From Massilistercora timonensis (GTDB taxonomy: Bacteria > Bacillota > Clostridia > Lachnospirales > Lachnospiraceae), in contig NZ_LT990039.1 in assembly GCF_900312975.1 (NCBI RefSeq), positions 558,001 through 622,000 of the forward strand: a stretch of DNA of 64,000 bases. Reading direction: 5' to 3'. Under the pieces are notes generated by a model. The model had not been told where the DNA came from. It was given only the letters and a program-made list of their open reading frames with translations, and did not search any database. The position numbers and the translations under genes were made by a program. Shown here piece after piece: positions 26,628-34,694 of this stretch. Position 1 is the first letter of the stretch. Each line of letters starts with the position of its first letter.

Positions 26628-26675
26628 AGAACAAATGTTCTCTTTTATTTTAATCCATATCTGATCCCCTGTCAA
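26628..26675 (-). promoter_or_regulatory. near-consensus promoter with LexA/SOS-like operator for the DUF3990-NADAR operon
   Basis: The minus strand has TTGACA (26670-26675), a 17-bp spacer and TAAAAT (26647-26652). Six bases past the -10 is the perfect palindrome AGAACATTTGTTCT (26628-26641), which covers the likely start point. It contains GAAC-N4-GTTC, the core of the Gram-positive LexA site (Bacillus consensus CGAACNNNNGTTCG). Confidence 0.7.
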
Positions 26676-26706
26676 TTTCCTTTTCACTATCCTGAAGACC
26701 CCCTGG

Positions 26707-27042
26707 CTACCGCCGCCTGCACACCGTATTGCCAAGAATGATCATTGCGATTGCGTCCGCAAAAATAATCCCTGCGATCACATAGGCTGCTTCCATGGGC
26801 AGCTGATCTTCCAATAGCGCCGTGACCAGGATTGTAACCGCGATCACTGCCATCCCCACGCCAAATGTCCTGCACAATTTCTTTTCATCGTACTTTGCTT
26901 TTTCTTTCTCTGAAGCCGTATTATATCCGGCAATCAGGCTGCTTCCGTGTCCTGTAAGAAACGTTATGGCAAGCGCCACGAAGATAGCAAATACGATCCA
27001 GATCACCCAATCTGGTCCATGGGATACATCTGCCAGACTCAT
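26707..27042 (-). CDS. DUF3784 family membrane protein
   Basis: A 111-residue protein with three hydrophobic helices (~13-32, 55-75 and 85-103). Between the first two is the family hallmark, FLTGHGSSLIAGYNTASEKE followed by YDEKKLCR. Function is unknown. The start at 27042 is supported by TAGGAGGAAATGAA; the open frame extends further upstream into the acetyltransferase gene but without a better site. It begins 12 bp after the acetyltransferase stop, so the two are cotranscribed. Confidence 0.85.
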   Translation of the reverse strand: MSLADVSHGPDWVIWIVFAIFVALAITFLTGHGSSLIAGYNTASEKEKAKYDEKKLCRTFGVGMAVIAVTILVTALLEDQLPMEAAYVIAGIIFADAIAMIILGNTVCRRR

Positions 27043-27053
27043 TTCATTTCCTC

Positions 27054-27548
27054 CTACAATTCTTTCAAATAAAACCGGTCCATGGTACTGTGAACCGCCG
27101 TCTCCGGCCTTTCCAGGCATTGAAACCCAAACTTTTCATACAGACAAAGAGCCGTCTGAAGGTTGGTATGGGTTTCCAGATATACCCGCTCATATCCTGC
27201 ACTCCGGGCATATTCCAGCGCCGTCTCCATCAGTTTACTCCCGTATCCTTTGCCTTTCCAGGCGTCCGTCAGATACAGCTTCTGCAGTTCCGCGCAGTTC
27301 TCAAAACCGTTAAATTCCGCGATGCCGACGCCCCCGGCGACCTGCCCCTTATTTTCCTCCAGAATAAAGTAGGCTCTCTGACCCGGAGAGATCTGATAGT
27401 ACTGGCTCAGGTGATCCAGCTCCGGATCAAAATATACCGTCCCCGGGATATCCAGATGAAACCGCTCAAGATTGGCCCGGACGATCGCCGCTATAAATGG
27501 ATCGTCGCAGGGTCTGATCCTGCGGATGATCATTTGCTCCTGATTCAT
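27054..27548 (-). CDS. GNAT family N-acetyltransferase
   Basis: A 164-residue acyl-CoA-dependent acetyltransferase. The acetyl-CoA pyrophosphate loop is LTDAWKGKGYGSKLMETAL (Q/RxxGxG/A type, ~100-118), followed by the C-terminal LYEKFGFQCLERP. Substrate unknown. GGGAGGTGTGAAACT precedes the ATG at 27548; a longer frame to 27584 is less likely. It is first of a two-gene unit with the DUF3784 gene, and its 5' side faces the structured repeat at 27639-28109. Confidence 0.88.
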   Translation of the reverse strand: MNQEQMIIRRIRPCDDPFIAAIVRANLERFHLDIPGTVYFDPELDHLSQYYQISPGQRAYFILEENKGQVAGGVGIAEFNGFENCAELQKLYLTDAWKGKGYGSKLMETALEYARSAGYERVYLETHTNLQTALCLYEKFGFQCLERPETAVHSTMDRFYLKEL

Positions 27549-27638
27549 AGTTTCACACCTCCCGCCAGATTTCATCCTCGTCATTTCAATATACTCACTA
27601 TACTCTATTTTTTATCCAGAATCCACACAGGAATAGAA

Positions 27639-28109
27639 AAATTCAGGTTTATCGCGCGGTTTGTCGAGAGGCGGGGTCCGGCGATTGCTCCGAGGCTGAC
27701 GCTTAACCTCCGCAATCATCCGGCCCCCGCCTTATCGCCAACTGTTCCGACAAAGGCCTGATAAGTGTTAGTCGGCCTGCGGCCGGAAAGAAGGTGGGCA
27801 GGGCTTTGTGGATGTTCTGACAGAACCAGAATGCACAGAAAACGGAGTCAGCCCCTGCAGAGAATCCGTATTGGAGCGTTAGGATCCGTTACAGAAAAAC
27901 ACAGAAGATTTCATGGGAAGATTTGACTTCCAGTCAAATCTGAGAAGAGCCTGAACAGGGAAATCATCAGATTTCCCTGCGAATTGCTCTGGTCATGAAA
28001 TCTTCTGTGTTTTGATGTTAAGGATTCTTCGCGAACAGTTTCGGATTCGCTGCAGGGGCTGACTCCGTTTTCGTGCATCTGATCACTGTCATATCATCCC
28101 TACAAACCT
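27639..28109. repeat. ~471-bp structured repeat element, copy A
   Basis: It fills the intergenic region between purD (stop at 28116) and the acetyltransferase gene. Nested inverted repeats: outer arms around AAAACGGAGTCAGCCCCTGC (27839-27860) pair with 28050-28072; inside, ACACAGAAGATTTCATG pairs with its complement, and CAGGGAAATC and AGATTTGACT each form a short hairpin. The left third has GC-rich arms (AGGCGGGG... and ...CCCCGCCT). Both ends carry AGGTTT in inverted orientation. An opposite-facing copy lies at 39381-39851. There is no credible ORF inside. Confidence 0.88.
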
Positions 28110-28115
28110 GTATTT

Positions 28116-29390
28116 CTACGCCTCGTCGATCGCCTTCCCGATATCCCGGCGCATATATTTATTCTCGAACTGCACCCATTTCGTTGCGGCGTAAGCGTTC
28201 ATCCGGGCTTCTCTTAAGTTTTTGCCTTTGGCTGTCACGCCCAGCACTCTTCCGCCGTTGGTCACGATGCGTCCGTCCTCGTCAAACTTAGTTCCTGCGT
28301 GGAAGCAGTAATACCCCTCGTGGTTCTTGAATTCCTCCAGACCTTCGATGGGGAATCCTTTCTCGTATTTCACCGGATATCCATCGCTGGCCAGTACCAC
28401 GCAGACTGCCGCGTTGTCTTCAAACTGCAGGTCTACCTGGTCCAGCGTGCCGTCGATGCATGCCTCCACCACTTCGATGATATCATTTTTCATCCTGGGG
28501 AGCACCACCTGTGCCTCCGGATCCCCGAATCTTGCGTTGTACTCCAGCACCTTGGGGCCGTCCGCCGTCAGCATAAGGCCGAAGAAGATCACGCCCTTGA
28601 AGGGACGTCCCTCCGCCCGCATGGCGTCCACGGTTGCCTGGTAGATATATTTCTCACAGAACTCCTCCACTTCCTTCGTATAGAAAGGACTGGGAGAGAA
28701 AGTTCCCATTCCGCCGGTATTAAGTCCGGTGTCTCCGTCCCCTGCCCGCTTGTGGTCCTGGGCGGAAGTCATGGTCTTGATGGTCTTTCCGTCCACGAAG
28801 GAAAGGACAGACACTTCCCGTCCGGTCATGAACTCTTCGATCACCATCTCATTGCCTGCGTCTCCGAACTTCTTGTCCTGCATGATGGTCTTTACGCCTT
28901 CTTTTGCCTCCTCCAGCGTGTTGCAGATCAGCACGCCTTTGCCAAGGGCCAGCCCGTCCGCTTTCAGCACGATGGGGAATTTTGCCGTCTCCAGATACGC
29001 AAGAGCGGCTTCCGGATCGGTGAAATTCTCATAGGCCGCTGTGGGGATATGATATTTCTTCATCAGATCCTTGGAGAAGGCTTTGGACCCTTCCAGGATG
29101 GCGGCGTTCTTCCTGGGCCCGAATGTCCGGATCCCTGCTGCCTCCAGCTCGTCTACCAGTCCGCCTACCAACGGATCGTCCATACCCACGATCACCAGAT
29201 CGATCTCTTTTTCCTTTGCGAACGCAGTGATCTTACTGAATTCCATGGGACCGATGGGGGCGCACTCTGCGTACTCCGCGATCCCCGCATTGCCCGGAGT
29301 ACAGTAGATCTTGTCCACCTTCTCGCTTTTTGCCACACTGTATGCAATGGCGTGCTCTCTTCCGCCGCTGCCTACGATCAAAACTTTCAT
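28116..29390 (-). CDS. purD: phosphoribosylamine-glycine ligase (GAR synthetase)
   Basis: ATP-grasp enzyme of step two of de novo purine synthesis: phosphoribosylamine + glycine + ATP to GAR. The 424-residue length is canonical for monofunctional PurD. Landmarks: MKVLIVGSGGREHAIAY at the N-terminus, the ATP-grasp segment FPIVLKADGLALGKGVLIC, GGMGTFSPSPFY and EYNARFGDPEAQVVLPRM. The start at 29390 follows AGGAGGCCCCAAG; the longer frame to 29510 runs into purN. It is last of the purE-purM-purN-purD order. The structured repeat begins 6 bp past the stop. Confidence 0.97.
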   Translation of the reverse strand: MKVLIVGSGGREHAIAYSVAKSEKVDKIYCTPGNAGIAEYAECAPIGPMEFSKITAFAKEKEIDLVIVGMDDPLVGGLVDELEAAGIRTFGPRKNAAILEGSKAFSKDLMKKYHIPTAAYENFTDPEAALAYLETAKFPIVLKADGLALGKGVLICNTLEEAKEGVKTIMQDKKFGDAGNEMVIEEFMTGREVSVLSFVDGKTIKTMTSAQDHKRAGDGDTGLNTGGMGTFSPSPFYTKEVEEFCEKYIYQATVDAMRAEGRPFKGVIFFGLMLTADGPKVLEYNARFGDPEAQVVLPRMKNDIIEVVEACIDGTLDQVDLQFEDNAAVCVVLASDGYPVKYEKGFPIEGLEEFKNHEGYYCFHAGTKFDEDGRIVTNGGRVLGVTAKGKNLREARMNAYAATKWVQFENKYMRRDIGKAIDEA

Positions 29391-29422
29391 CTTGGGGCCT
29401 CCTTCGCCTGTTTCTTTTTCCA

Positions 29423-30052
29423 TCAAACTGTCCGGATCTTTACCTGTCCGTCTTCCACCGTCACCCTGCCCTGAGCGATCAGGCCGATGGCCTGGGGCAG
29501 GATCTGCCATTCCGCTTCTTCCATCACCCGGCGCTGCAGTACTTCCGGCGTATCTCCCTGCCGCACCTCCACCGCCTTCTGCAGGATGATGGGGCCGGTA
29601 TCCGTCCCTTCATCCACGAAATGCACCGTGGCTCCCGTCACCTTGACGCCTCTTGCAAGGGCGGCTTCATGGACCTTCAGCCCATAATAGCCGGTTCCAC
29701 AGAAAGAGGGGATCAAAGACGGGTGGATATTGATGATCCGGTTCCGATATCGCCTGATCATCTCCGGCGGGATCACCACCAGGAATCCGGCCAGTACGAT
29801 AAGGTCCGGCTCCAGCTCCTCTACTTTGGCTAGGAAGCTTTCATTGAAAGCCGCCCGGTCGGCAAATGACTTAGGCGACACGCACTCCCCCGGGATCCCG
29901 TGATCTTTCGCCCGCGTAAGGGCGTAAGCCCCGGCGTTGTTGCTGATCACACCCACGATCTTCGCGTCCCGGATCTCTCCTGCCTCGATCTTGTCGATCA
30001 CTGCCTGCAGGTTAGTCCCGCCGCCGGATACCAGAACAACCACTCTTAACAT
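29423..30052 (-). CDS. purN: phosphoribosylglycinamide formyltransferase
   Basis: N10-formyl-THF-dependent enzyme that formylates GAR. At 209 residues it has VVLVSGGGTNLQAVIDKIEA at the N-terminus (phosphate-binding loop), HPSLIPSFCGTGYYGLKVHE (catalytic Asn-His-Asp region, with NIHPSLIP) and GATVHFVDEGTDTGPIILQ containing the catalytic Asp. The start overlaps the purM stop by 7 bp, showing translational coupling. Confidence 0.97.
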   Translation of the reverse strand: MLRVVVLVSGGGTNLQAVIDKIEAGEIRDAKIVGVISNNAGAYALTRAKDHGIPGECVSPKSFADRAAFNESFLAKVEELEPDLIVLAGFLVVIPPEMIRRYRNRIINIHPSLIPSFCGTGYYGLKVHEAALARGVKVTGATVHFVDEGTDTGPIILQKAVEVRQGDTPEVLQRRVMEEAEWQILPQAIGLIAQGRVTVEDGQVKIRTV

Positions 30053-31077
30053 AATGTAACTCCCTTTTCTCCTTCTTCAATGCGGCCTACCACATAGGGA
30101 GTGTCTCCGGCTTCCCGGATGGCCGCCATAGCCTTCTCTACATCCTCCGGCGCTACCGCGATGATCATGCCAAGTCCCATGTTGTAAGTATTATACATAG
30201 CATGCTCTTCAACATTTCCCTTCTGGGCCAGCATTTTGAAGATCGGAGGAACCGGGTAACTGTCTTTCTCGATCACCGCATGGGTGCCTTCCTTCAACAT
30301 TCTGGGTACATTCTCATAGAACCCGCCGCCGGTGATATGGCTGCAGGCTTTCACGGCAACCCCTGCGTTCTTGATGGCTTTCAGCGCCTTCACATAGATC
30401 CGGGTCGGCGCAAGCAGCACTTCCCCAAGGGTTCCGCCCAGTTCGTCATAATAGGTGTCAAGAGATTCTTTTGTCATGTCAAACACCTTGCGCACCAGGG
30501 AAAATCCATTGCTGTGCACCCCGGAGGAAGCCATCCCTACCAGTACGTCCCCGCCTGCCAGGTTCTCTCCGGTGATCATATCCTTCCGGTCGCAGACGCC
30601 CACGGCAAATCCTGCCAGATCATACTCGTCTTCTTCCATCATCCCCGGATGTTCCGCAGTCTCGCCGCCGATCAGGGCAGCCTCGGACTGCAGGCAGCCT
30701 TCCGCAACGCCTTTGACAATATCCGCGATCTTCTCCGGATAGTTCTTCCCGCATGCGATATAATCCAGGAAGAATAAGGGCTCTCCGCCTGCGCAGGCAA
30801 TGTCGTTGACACACATGGCCACCGCGTCGATGCCGATGGTGTCGTGCTTGTCCATGATCATGGCCAGCTTGACCTTCGTCCCGCATCCGTCGGTTCCGGA
30901 CAGAAGCACCGGGTCTTCCATCTCTTTGATCTTCTTAAGGGAAAATGCTCCTGAGAATCCTCCCAGGCCTCCCAGCACCTCCGGGCGCATGGTTTTCTTT
31001 ACATGCTCCTTCATCAGTTCTACGGAGCGGTATCCTGCCTCAATGTCTACTCCTGCCTTCTTATAATCCATTGCCAT
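30046..31077 (-). CDS. purM: phosphoribosylformylglycinamidine cyclo-ligase (AIR synthetase)
   Basis: Closes the imidazole ring to make AIR from FGAM with ATP. The 343-residue length is typical. Landmarks: YKKAGVDIEAGYRSVELMK, GGFSGAFSL, LLSGTDGCGTKVKLAM (ATP/Mg region), GAGGEPLFFLDYIACG-like loop (CAGGEPLFFLDYIACGK), GGETAEHPGMMEEDEYDLAG and HITGGGFYENVPRML. It overlaps purN by 7 bp and begins 6 bp after purE. The start may be the first Met at 31077 or the third codon. Confidence 0.97.
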   Translation of the reverse strand: MAMDYKKAGVDIEAGYRSVELMKEHVKKTMRPEVLGGLGGFSGAFSLKKIKEMEDPVLLSGTDGCGTKVKLAMIMDKHDTIGIDAVAMCVNDIACAGGEPLFFLDYIACGKNYPEKIADIVKGVAEGCLQSEAALIGGETAEHPGMMEEDEYDLAGFAVGVCDRKDMITGENLAGGDVLVGMASSGVHSNGFSLVRKVFDMTKESLDTYYDELGGTLGEVLLAPTRIYVKALKAIKNAGVAVKACSHITGGGFYENVPRMLKEGTHAVIEKDSYPVPPIFKMLAQKGNVEEHAMYNTYNMGLGMIIAVAPEDVEKAMAAIREAGDTPYVVGRIEEGEKGVTLC

Positions 31078-31083
31078 CTTCTT

Positions 31084-31599
31084 CTACCCCTTCTGCGCCA
31101 GGTAAGCCTCGTAGCCGATCTCATCAAGCTTCGCGGCCTTGCCCTGTACGGTCTCTTTCATTTCTGTGGTGTAATCTTTCAGCTTCTGAAGCAACCCTTC
31201 ATCGGATGTGGCCAGGATCTTCGCCGCCAGGATCGCCGCGTTCATCCCTCCGTCGATGGCCACGGTAGCCACCGGGATTCCAGGCGGCATCTGTACGATG
31301 GAGAAGAGCGCGTCTTCCCCTGCCAGGTTCTTTCCCGACATGGGAACGCCGATCACCGGCATGGGGAACAGCGCCGCGCACATGCCCGGAAGATGGGCCG
31401 CCATGCCTGCTCCGGCGATGATCACTTTCATTCCCTTGCCCTCGGCCGCTTTCGCCCACTCAAAGAACACATCCGGCTCCCGGTGCGCGGAAATGATGGT
31501 CATCTCGTAATCAATCCCAAATTTCTCCAGTGTTGCCGCAGCCTTGCTCATCACCTTCAGATCTGAGTCGCTGCCCATTACAATTCCTACTTTTGGCAT
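31084..31599 (-). CDS. purE: 5-(carboxyamino)imidazole ribonucleotide mutase
   Basis: Class I PurE, converting N5-CAIR to CAIR. The 171-residue length fits. Landmarks: VGIVMGSDSDLKVMSKA at the N-terminus, SAHREPDVFFEWAKAAE with the active-site His, and AGMAAHLPGMCAALFPMPVIG. The start at 31599 follows AGTAGGAGGAAGATT. No purK is present nearby. The upstream M29 peptidase gene ends 40 bp before, with no riboswitch visible in between, so purine regulation must act further upstream or by another means. Confidence 0.96.
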   Translation of the reverse strand: MPKVGIVMGSDSDLKVMSKAAATLEKFGIDYEMTIISAHREPDVFFEWAKAAEGKGMKVIIAGAGMAAHLPGMCAALFPMPVIGVPMSGKNLAGEDALFSIVQMPPGIPVATVAIDGGMNAAILAAKILATSDEGLLQKLKDYTTEMKETVQGKAAKLDEIGYEAYLAQKG

Positions 31600-31638
31600 A
31601 ATCTTCCTCCTACTGTAACTTTCTTGGTTTATCATAGC

Positions 31639-33687
31639 TTATTTACTTATAGATTTCAATGGTTCGTTCAGAATCTCCGTGCCCGGCAGGACAAATCTTC
31701 CATTCTCAAGAAGCAGGATCTCTTCCCCGTCCTCTTTCACCACCGCGATCTTCCCCAGTTCCTCGTAAGGAAGAGTGATATCCGTATGGCAGTGGAAATA
31801 CGCCTTGGACATGTCTTCCTTTCGGCGGATGGATATGGAGTTGTCCCGGGCGATGATCTCTTTCCCGTTGGGATTATACACTTTGATATCCTCGCTCCAG
31901 CTGTAACAGGTATCTCCTACCGCAAAATGCGGCCCCATCTTCTCCGCGATCAGGATCGGCAGCTTCTCCTCAATGCCGTACTTCCTGGCGGCCGCGTAAG
32001 CGGTGGTATTGGTCCCGATGGCAAATTCCCCCAGAGGCAGGGTGGGATGCCGGTGCAGCACATTCTCCCGGATATACGCCTTGTTCTCCAGCTCCCGGGT
32101 GAAATTAGAACAGCGATAATCTTCCACCATCCCGTTGGCGAACTTCAGCTCCAGATCCTGGTACTGCAGTTCATCCAGGTAAACGCGGCTTACATGGAGC
32201 ACCCCTTCTGTCCCCTCCAGGACCGGGGAGGTAAATACCTCTCCCACCGGGATATTCACGTCTGCCACGCAGTTTTCAAAGATCGTCTCCTTCTCCGGGT
32301 CCTTCAGCGGATGGAGCCTCACCTTCAGATCCGTCCGGTTTCCGTCTCTGCCAAGGATATGGACGTACGTCCCCTGATCCAGCGCGTCGATCAGGGTCTG
32401 CTGCACCTTCTCATACAGTTCTGCGTCCAGGGTATTGATCCTGACGATCTCCCGGAAGATCTCCGGGTAACGCTCTCCTACCTCTGGCACCGGATAGGCC
32501 ACGATGGTAAAGCTTCTCTCATCTCCCGGAATGTACTGGTTGGTCAGGGCGCTCTGACGGCTGTCAAATCCCCGGGCCATCTCTTCCTGCTGCCCGGTAA
32601 GCTTTAACGCCTCCGGCTTTGGCGCCGGCGAGAAAGGCGCTTCGCCAAAGGTCTCGATACAGGCCGGCCCTGCGAAGGCCCGGGCCTCTTCCTTATAATG
32701 TTCATAGGTATTGTGGATCACTTCCAGCTTCCGCTCCAGGAACTGCTTATCCAGGAACAGAGCCTGATCGTCCTTGTGGTCGTAATCGTACTGCTTGTTG
32801 GCGCTGCCTCCATAGTAGCCGATCTTCAGGTGCTGGCGCCTGGTCAGGGCGCTCACCCCGGACCGGTACAGGATGGGTTTTAATCCCATGGCTTCAAAAT
32901 TCTCCATCACCCGGCGGATGACACGCTCAAAACCAAGCACATACCGGATGTTCACGGAACCCTTCTTAGACAGGTCCCGCCCGGTGTTCACAAATCCCCT
33001 GGCATAACCTTCCGTACAGCTGTCCGCCATCTTCCGGATCTCTTCTTCCGGAAGGCCGGCCAGGAACCTCACAGTCTCCTCTTCATTTTCACTGATATAC
33101 TCTCCGAACTGATAGAGATACTCCGGGGAAGACAGGTCGCTCTCCCGGATCAGCCGCACCGCCAGCGAATCCTCCGGGCACACCTGCTCTTTGATCCGGT
33201 CCGCCACCAGCACGTCGCAGTAGTCGCTGGCATACCAGTAGAGGGTCTCCCGGATACTTCTGATCTCCGGAAATGGCGTTTCCTCAAACTGATTATAGAC
33301 TTCAAGGAACAGCTCCATTAAGATATCCAGGTACTCCATCCGGCCCTCGAAGACATAAGCCAGGGCTCCTCTTAATTCCCCATAGAGGAAGCCAAGGGCC
33401 TGCCCGTAATCTTCCCCAAGATACGCGCAGGCATAGGCAGGATTGCCGTAGCTGCTGCCATAATGCTCCGGCAGGATGTCTTCATACATCCTGTGGTTCC
33501 ATTCCTTCAATTCCGCCAGGGAAGCCTTCTGATAACTTCCCTTCTCCAGCGCTTCCCTCACTTCATCCACAAGAAGGAGGAAGGACGCCGTCCGGTCAAA
33601 ATAATCCCGGAACCTTTCCTCTACGCTGGTTTCTCCGATCATCTCACGGATCCGGCCCACTGCCAGTTCATATCGTTCCTCTGTCAT
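31639..33687 (-). CDS. large M29-type (AmpS/PepS-like) aminopeptidase
   Basis: A 682-residue protein. The C-terminal ~350 residues match thermophilic-type M29 metallo-aminopeptidases, with the metal ligands expected in VNIPVGEVFTSPVLEG (Glu), TLPLGEFAIGTNT (Glu), ILIAEKMGPHFAVGDT (Glu, His) and FHCHTDITLP (His, Asp). The N-terminal ~300 residues form a long helical extension (Glu/Tyr-rich) not found in the ~410-residue classical enzymes; its role is unknown. It would release N-terminal residues from peptides in the cytosol. It lies 40 bp upstream of purE, 1 bp after the small membrane gene at 33688. Confidence 0.85.
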   Translation of the reverse strand: MTEERYELAVGRIREMIGETSVEERFRDYFDRTASFLLLVDEVREALEKGSYQKASLAELKEWNHRMYEDILPEHYGSSYGNPAYACAYLGEDYGQALGFLYGELRGALAYVFEGRMEYLDILMELFLEVYNQFEETPFPEIRSIRETLYWYASDYCDVLVADRIKEQVCPEDSLAVRLIRESDLSSPEYLYQFGEYISENEEETVRFLAGLPEEEIRKMADSCTEGYARGFVNTGRDLSKKGSVNIRYVLGFERVIRRVMENFEAMGLKPILYRSGVSALTRRQHLKIGYYGGSANKQYDYDHKDDQALFLDKQFLERKLEVIHNTYEHYKEEARAFAGPACIETFGEAPFSPAPKPEALKLTGQQEEMARGFDSRQSALTNQYIPGDERSFTIVAYPVPEVGERYPEIFREIVRINTLDAELYEKVQQTLIDALDQGTYVHILGRDGNRTDLKVRLHPLKDPEKETIFENCVADVNIPVGEVFTSPVLEGTEGVLHVSRVYLDELQYQDLELKFANGMVEDYRCSNFTRELENKAYIRENVLHRHPTLPLGEFAIGTNTTAYAAARKYGIEEKLPILIAEKMGPHFAVGDTCYSWSEDIKVYNPNGKEIIARDNSISIRRKEDMSKAYFHCHTDITLPYEELGKIAVVKEDGEEILLLENGRFVLPGTEILNEPLKSISK

Positions 33688-34056
33688 CTAGAATAGCCCC
33701 CTGACAAATATCCCACACATGCCAAGGATCAGGGCTGCACTGATCCCGATCCCTACTTTACAGGTAATATAGTTTTTGTCCCGCTCTTTCATGCCCCGGA
33801 CGCCGCAGACCAGCCCGGCCACCGCAAGCGCCAGGATGCCGATCCCCACAAAACCCACCAGCGCGCTCAACTGTCCTTTCAGAAGGAATGAGATCACCAG
33901 CAGGAACACCAGCAGAAAAAGAGCGAACCCGGACAAGAGGCAGGACTTCATCCCCTTCCTGGAATGACGGTCCGGAGCTTGTCCGTACCTGGTCCGTCTC
34001 AGCTTTTTTCTGCGTTTGTCTTTTGCGTTATTTCCGTTTTTTCTTCTTATGATCAT
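33688..34056 (-). CDS. small membrane protein (DUF6142-like)
   Basis: A 122-residue protein with a very basic N-terminus (~35 residues rich in Arg/Lys) and three hydrophobic segments (~40-60, 65-85 and 97-120), with VRGMKERDKNYITCK between the last two. It resembles the small DUF6142 proteins of Lachnospiraceae, but the match is from memory. Its start overlaps the end of the vanZ-like gene by 29 bp in another frame, and its stop is 1 bp from the peptidase start, so it is part of a compact operon. Function unknown. Confidence 0.7.
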   Translation of the reverse strand: MIIRRKNGNNAKDKRRKKLRRTRYGQAPDRHSRKGMKSCLLSGFALFLLVFLLVISFLLKGQLSALVGFVGIGILALAVAGLVCGVRGMKERDKNYITCKVGIGISAALILGMCGIFVRGLF

Positions 34057-34513
34057 GATGTCTCCTCACCCATGCACAGACCGCGAAAATGATATATCCT
34101 GTCACTCCGCCGATGGTGTTCAGCAGAAGATCGTCCACGTCAAAACTTCCCACCCTGGAGAAAAGCTGGAACGTTTCCACGCACAGACTCAGTCCAAAGC
34201 TGTAGAACAGCGTGGAGAAAAAACTCCGGTATTTACTTGCCATCGGCATGAAAAACCCGAAGGGTACGAAGATGAGAACATTTCCAAAGAGATTGGTGAA
34301 AACGGCGAACATCCCCAGCTGCTCCCGGTAAGTCCAGAAGCGGTTGATCTCTTTGAAAAGCACCAGATTATAATGGTACTCCTCCATCACGCCGGTCCGG
34401 CCGTACCACTCTGAGAAAATAAGAAAATATATGATAAAAAGGATATACAGGACGAACAGAACCTTCCCCAGTCCGCGGATCCTCTTTCTTGTTTTTAAAT
34501 TCAAAAACAGCAC
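34028..34513 (-). CDS. VanZ family membrane protein
   Basis: A 161-residue VanZ-like protein with about four to five transmembrane helices. Hallmarks: LFGNVLIFVPFGFFMP (~75-90), LSLCVETFQLFSRVGSFDVDD (~109-129) and LLNTIGGVTGYIIF. VanZ proteins are linked to low-level glycopeptide resistance in some hosts, but most homologues have no known function and no van cluster is present here. It ends inside the next small membrane gene. Confidence 0.88.
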   Translation of the reverse strand: MLFLNLKTRKRIRGLGKVLFVLYILFIIYFLIFSEWYGRTGVMEEYHYNLVLFKEINRFWTYREQLGMFAVFTNLFGNVLIFVPFGFFMPMASKYRSFFSTLFYSFGLSLCVETFQLFSRVGSFDVDDLLLNTIGGVTGYIIFAVCAWVRRHHDHKKKKRK

Positions 34514-34522
34514 CTTCCCAAT

Positions 34523-34675
34523 TTAGAATGTAAGGTCTTTTCGATCTTTGATCAGTTTTGTGCCAAATACAATGGCGATCACACCTGCCGCGATCCCGGT
34601 CACCGTAACGATGATCCCCACCGCCACGCTTGCGGCCCCGGCAGCTCCCATGGATTTATAGATTTTTTCATTCAT
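34523..34675 (-). CDS. 50-residue membrane protein
   Basis: A short frame with a strong AGGAGGGATCATACC ribosome binding site. It encodes one hydrophobic helix made largely of Gly/Ala/Val/Ile (GAAGAASVAVGIIVTVTG and on) and a basic tail (GTKLIKDRKDLTF). It fills the gap between pyrE and the vanZ-like gene in the same orientation. Function unknown; the ribosome binding site and clean composition make it a credible gene. Confidence 0.7.
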   Translation of the reverse strand: MNEKIYKSMGAAGAASVAVGIIVTVTGIAAGVIAIVFGTKLIKDRKDLTF

Positions 34676-34694
34676 GGTATGATCCCTCCTGACT

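Noticed and set aside
27639-28109. Insertion sequence with a transposase
   Set aside because: No open frame of meaningful length or transposase motif in either copy.
31078-31640. Purine riboswitch upstream of purE
   Set aside because: Only 40 bp separate the peptidase stop from the purE start, too short for the aptamer, and no aptamer motifs are visible.
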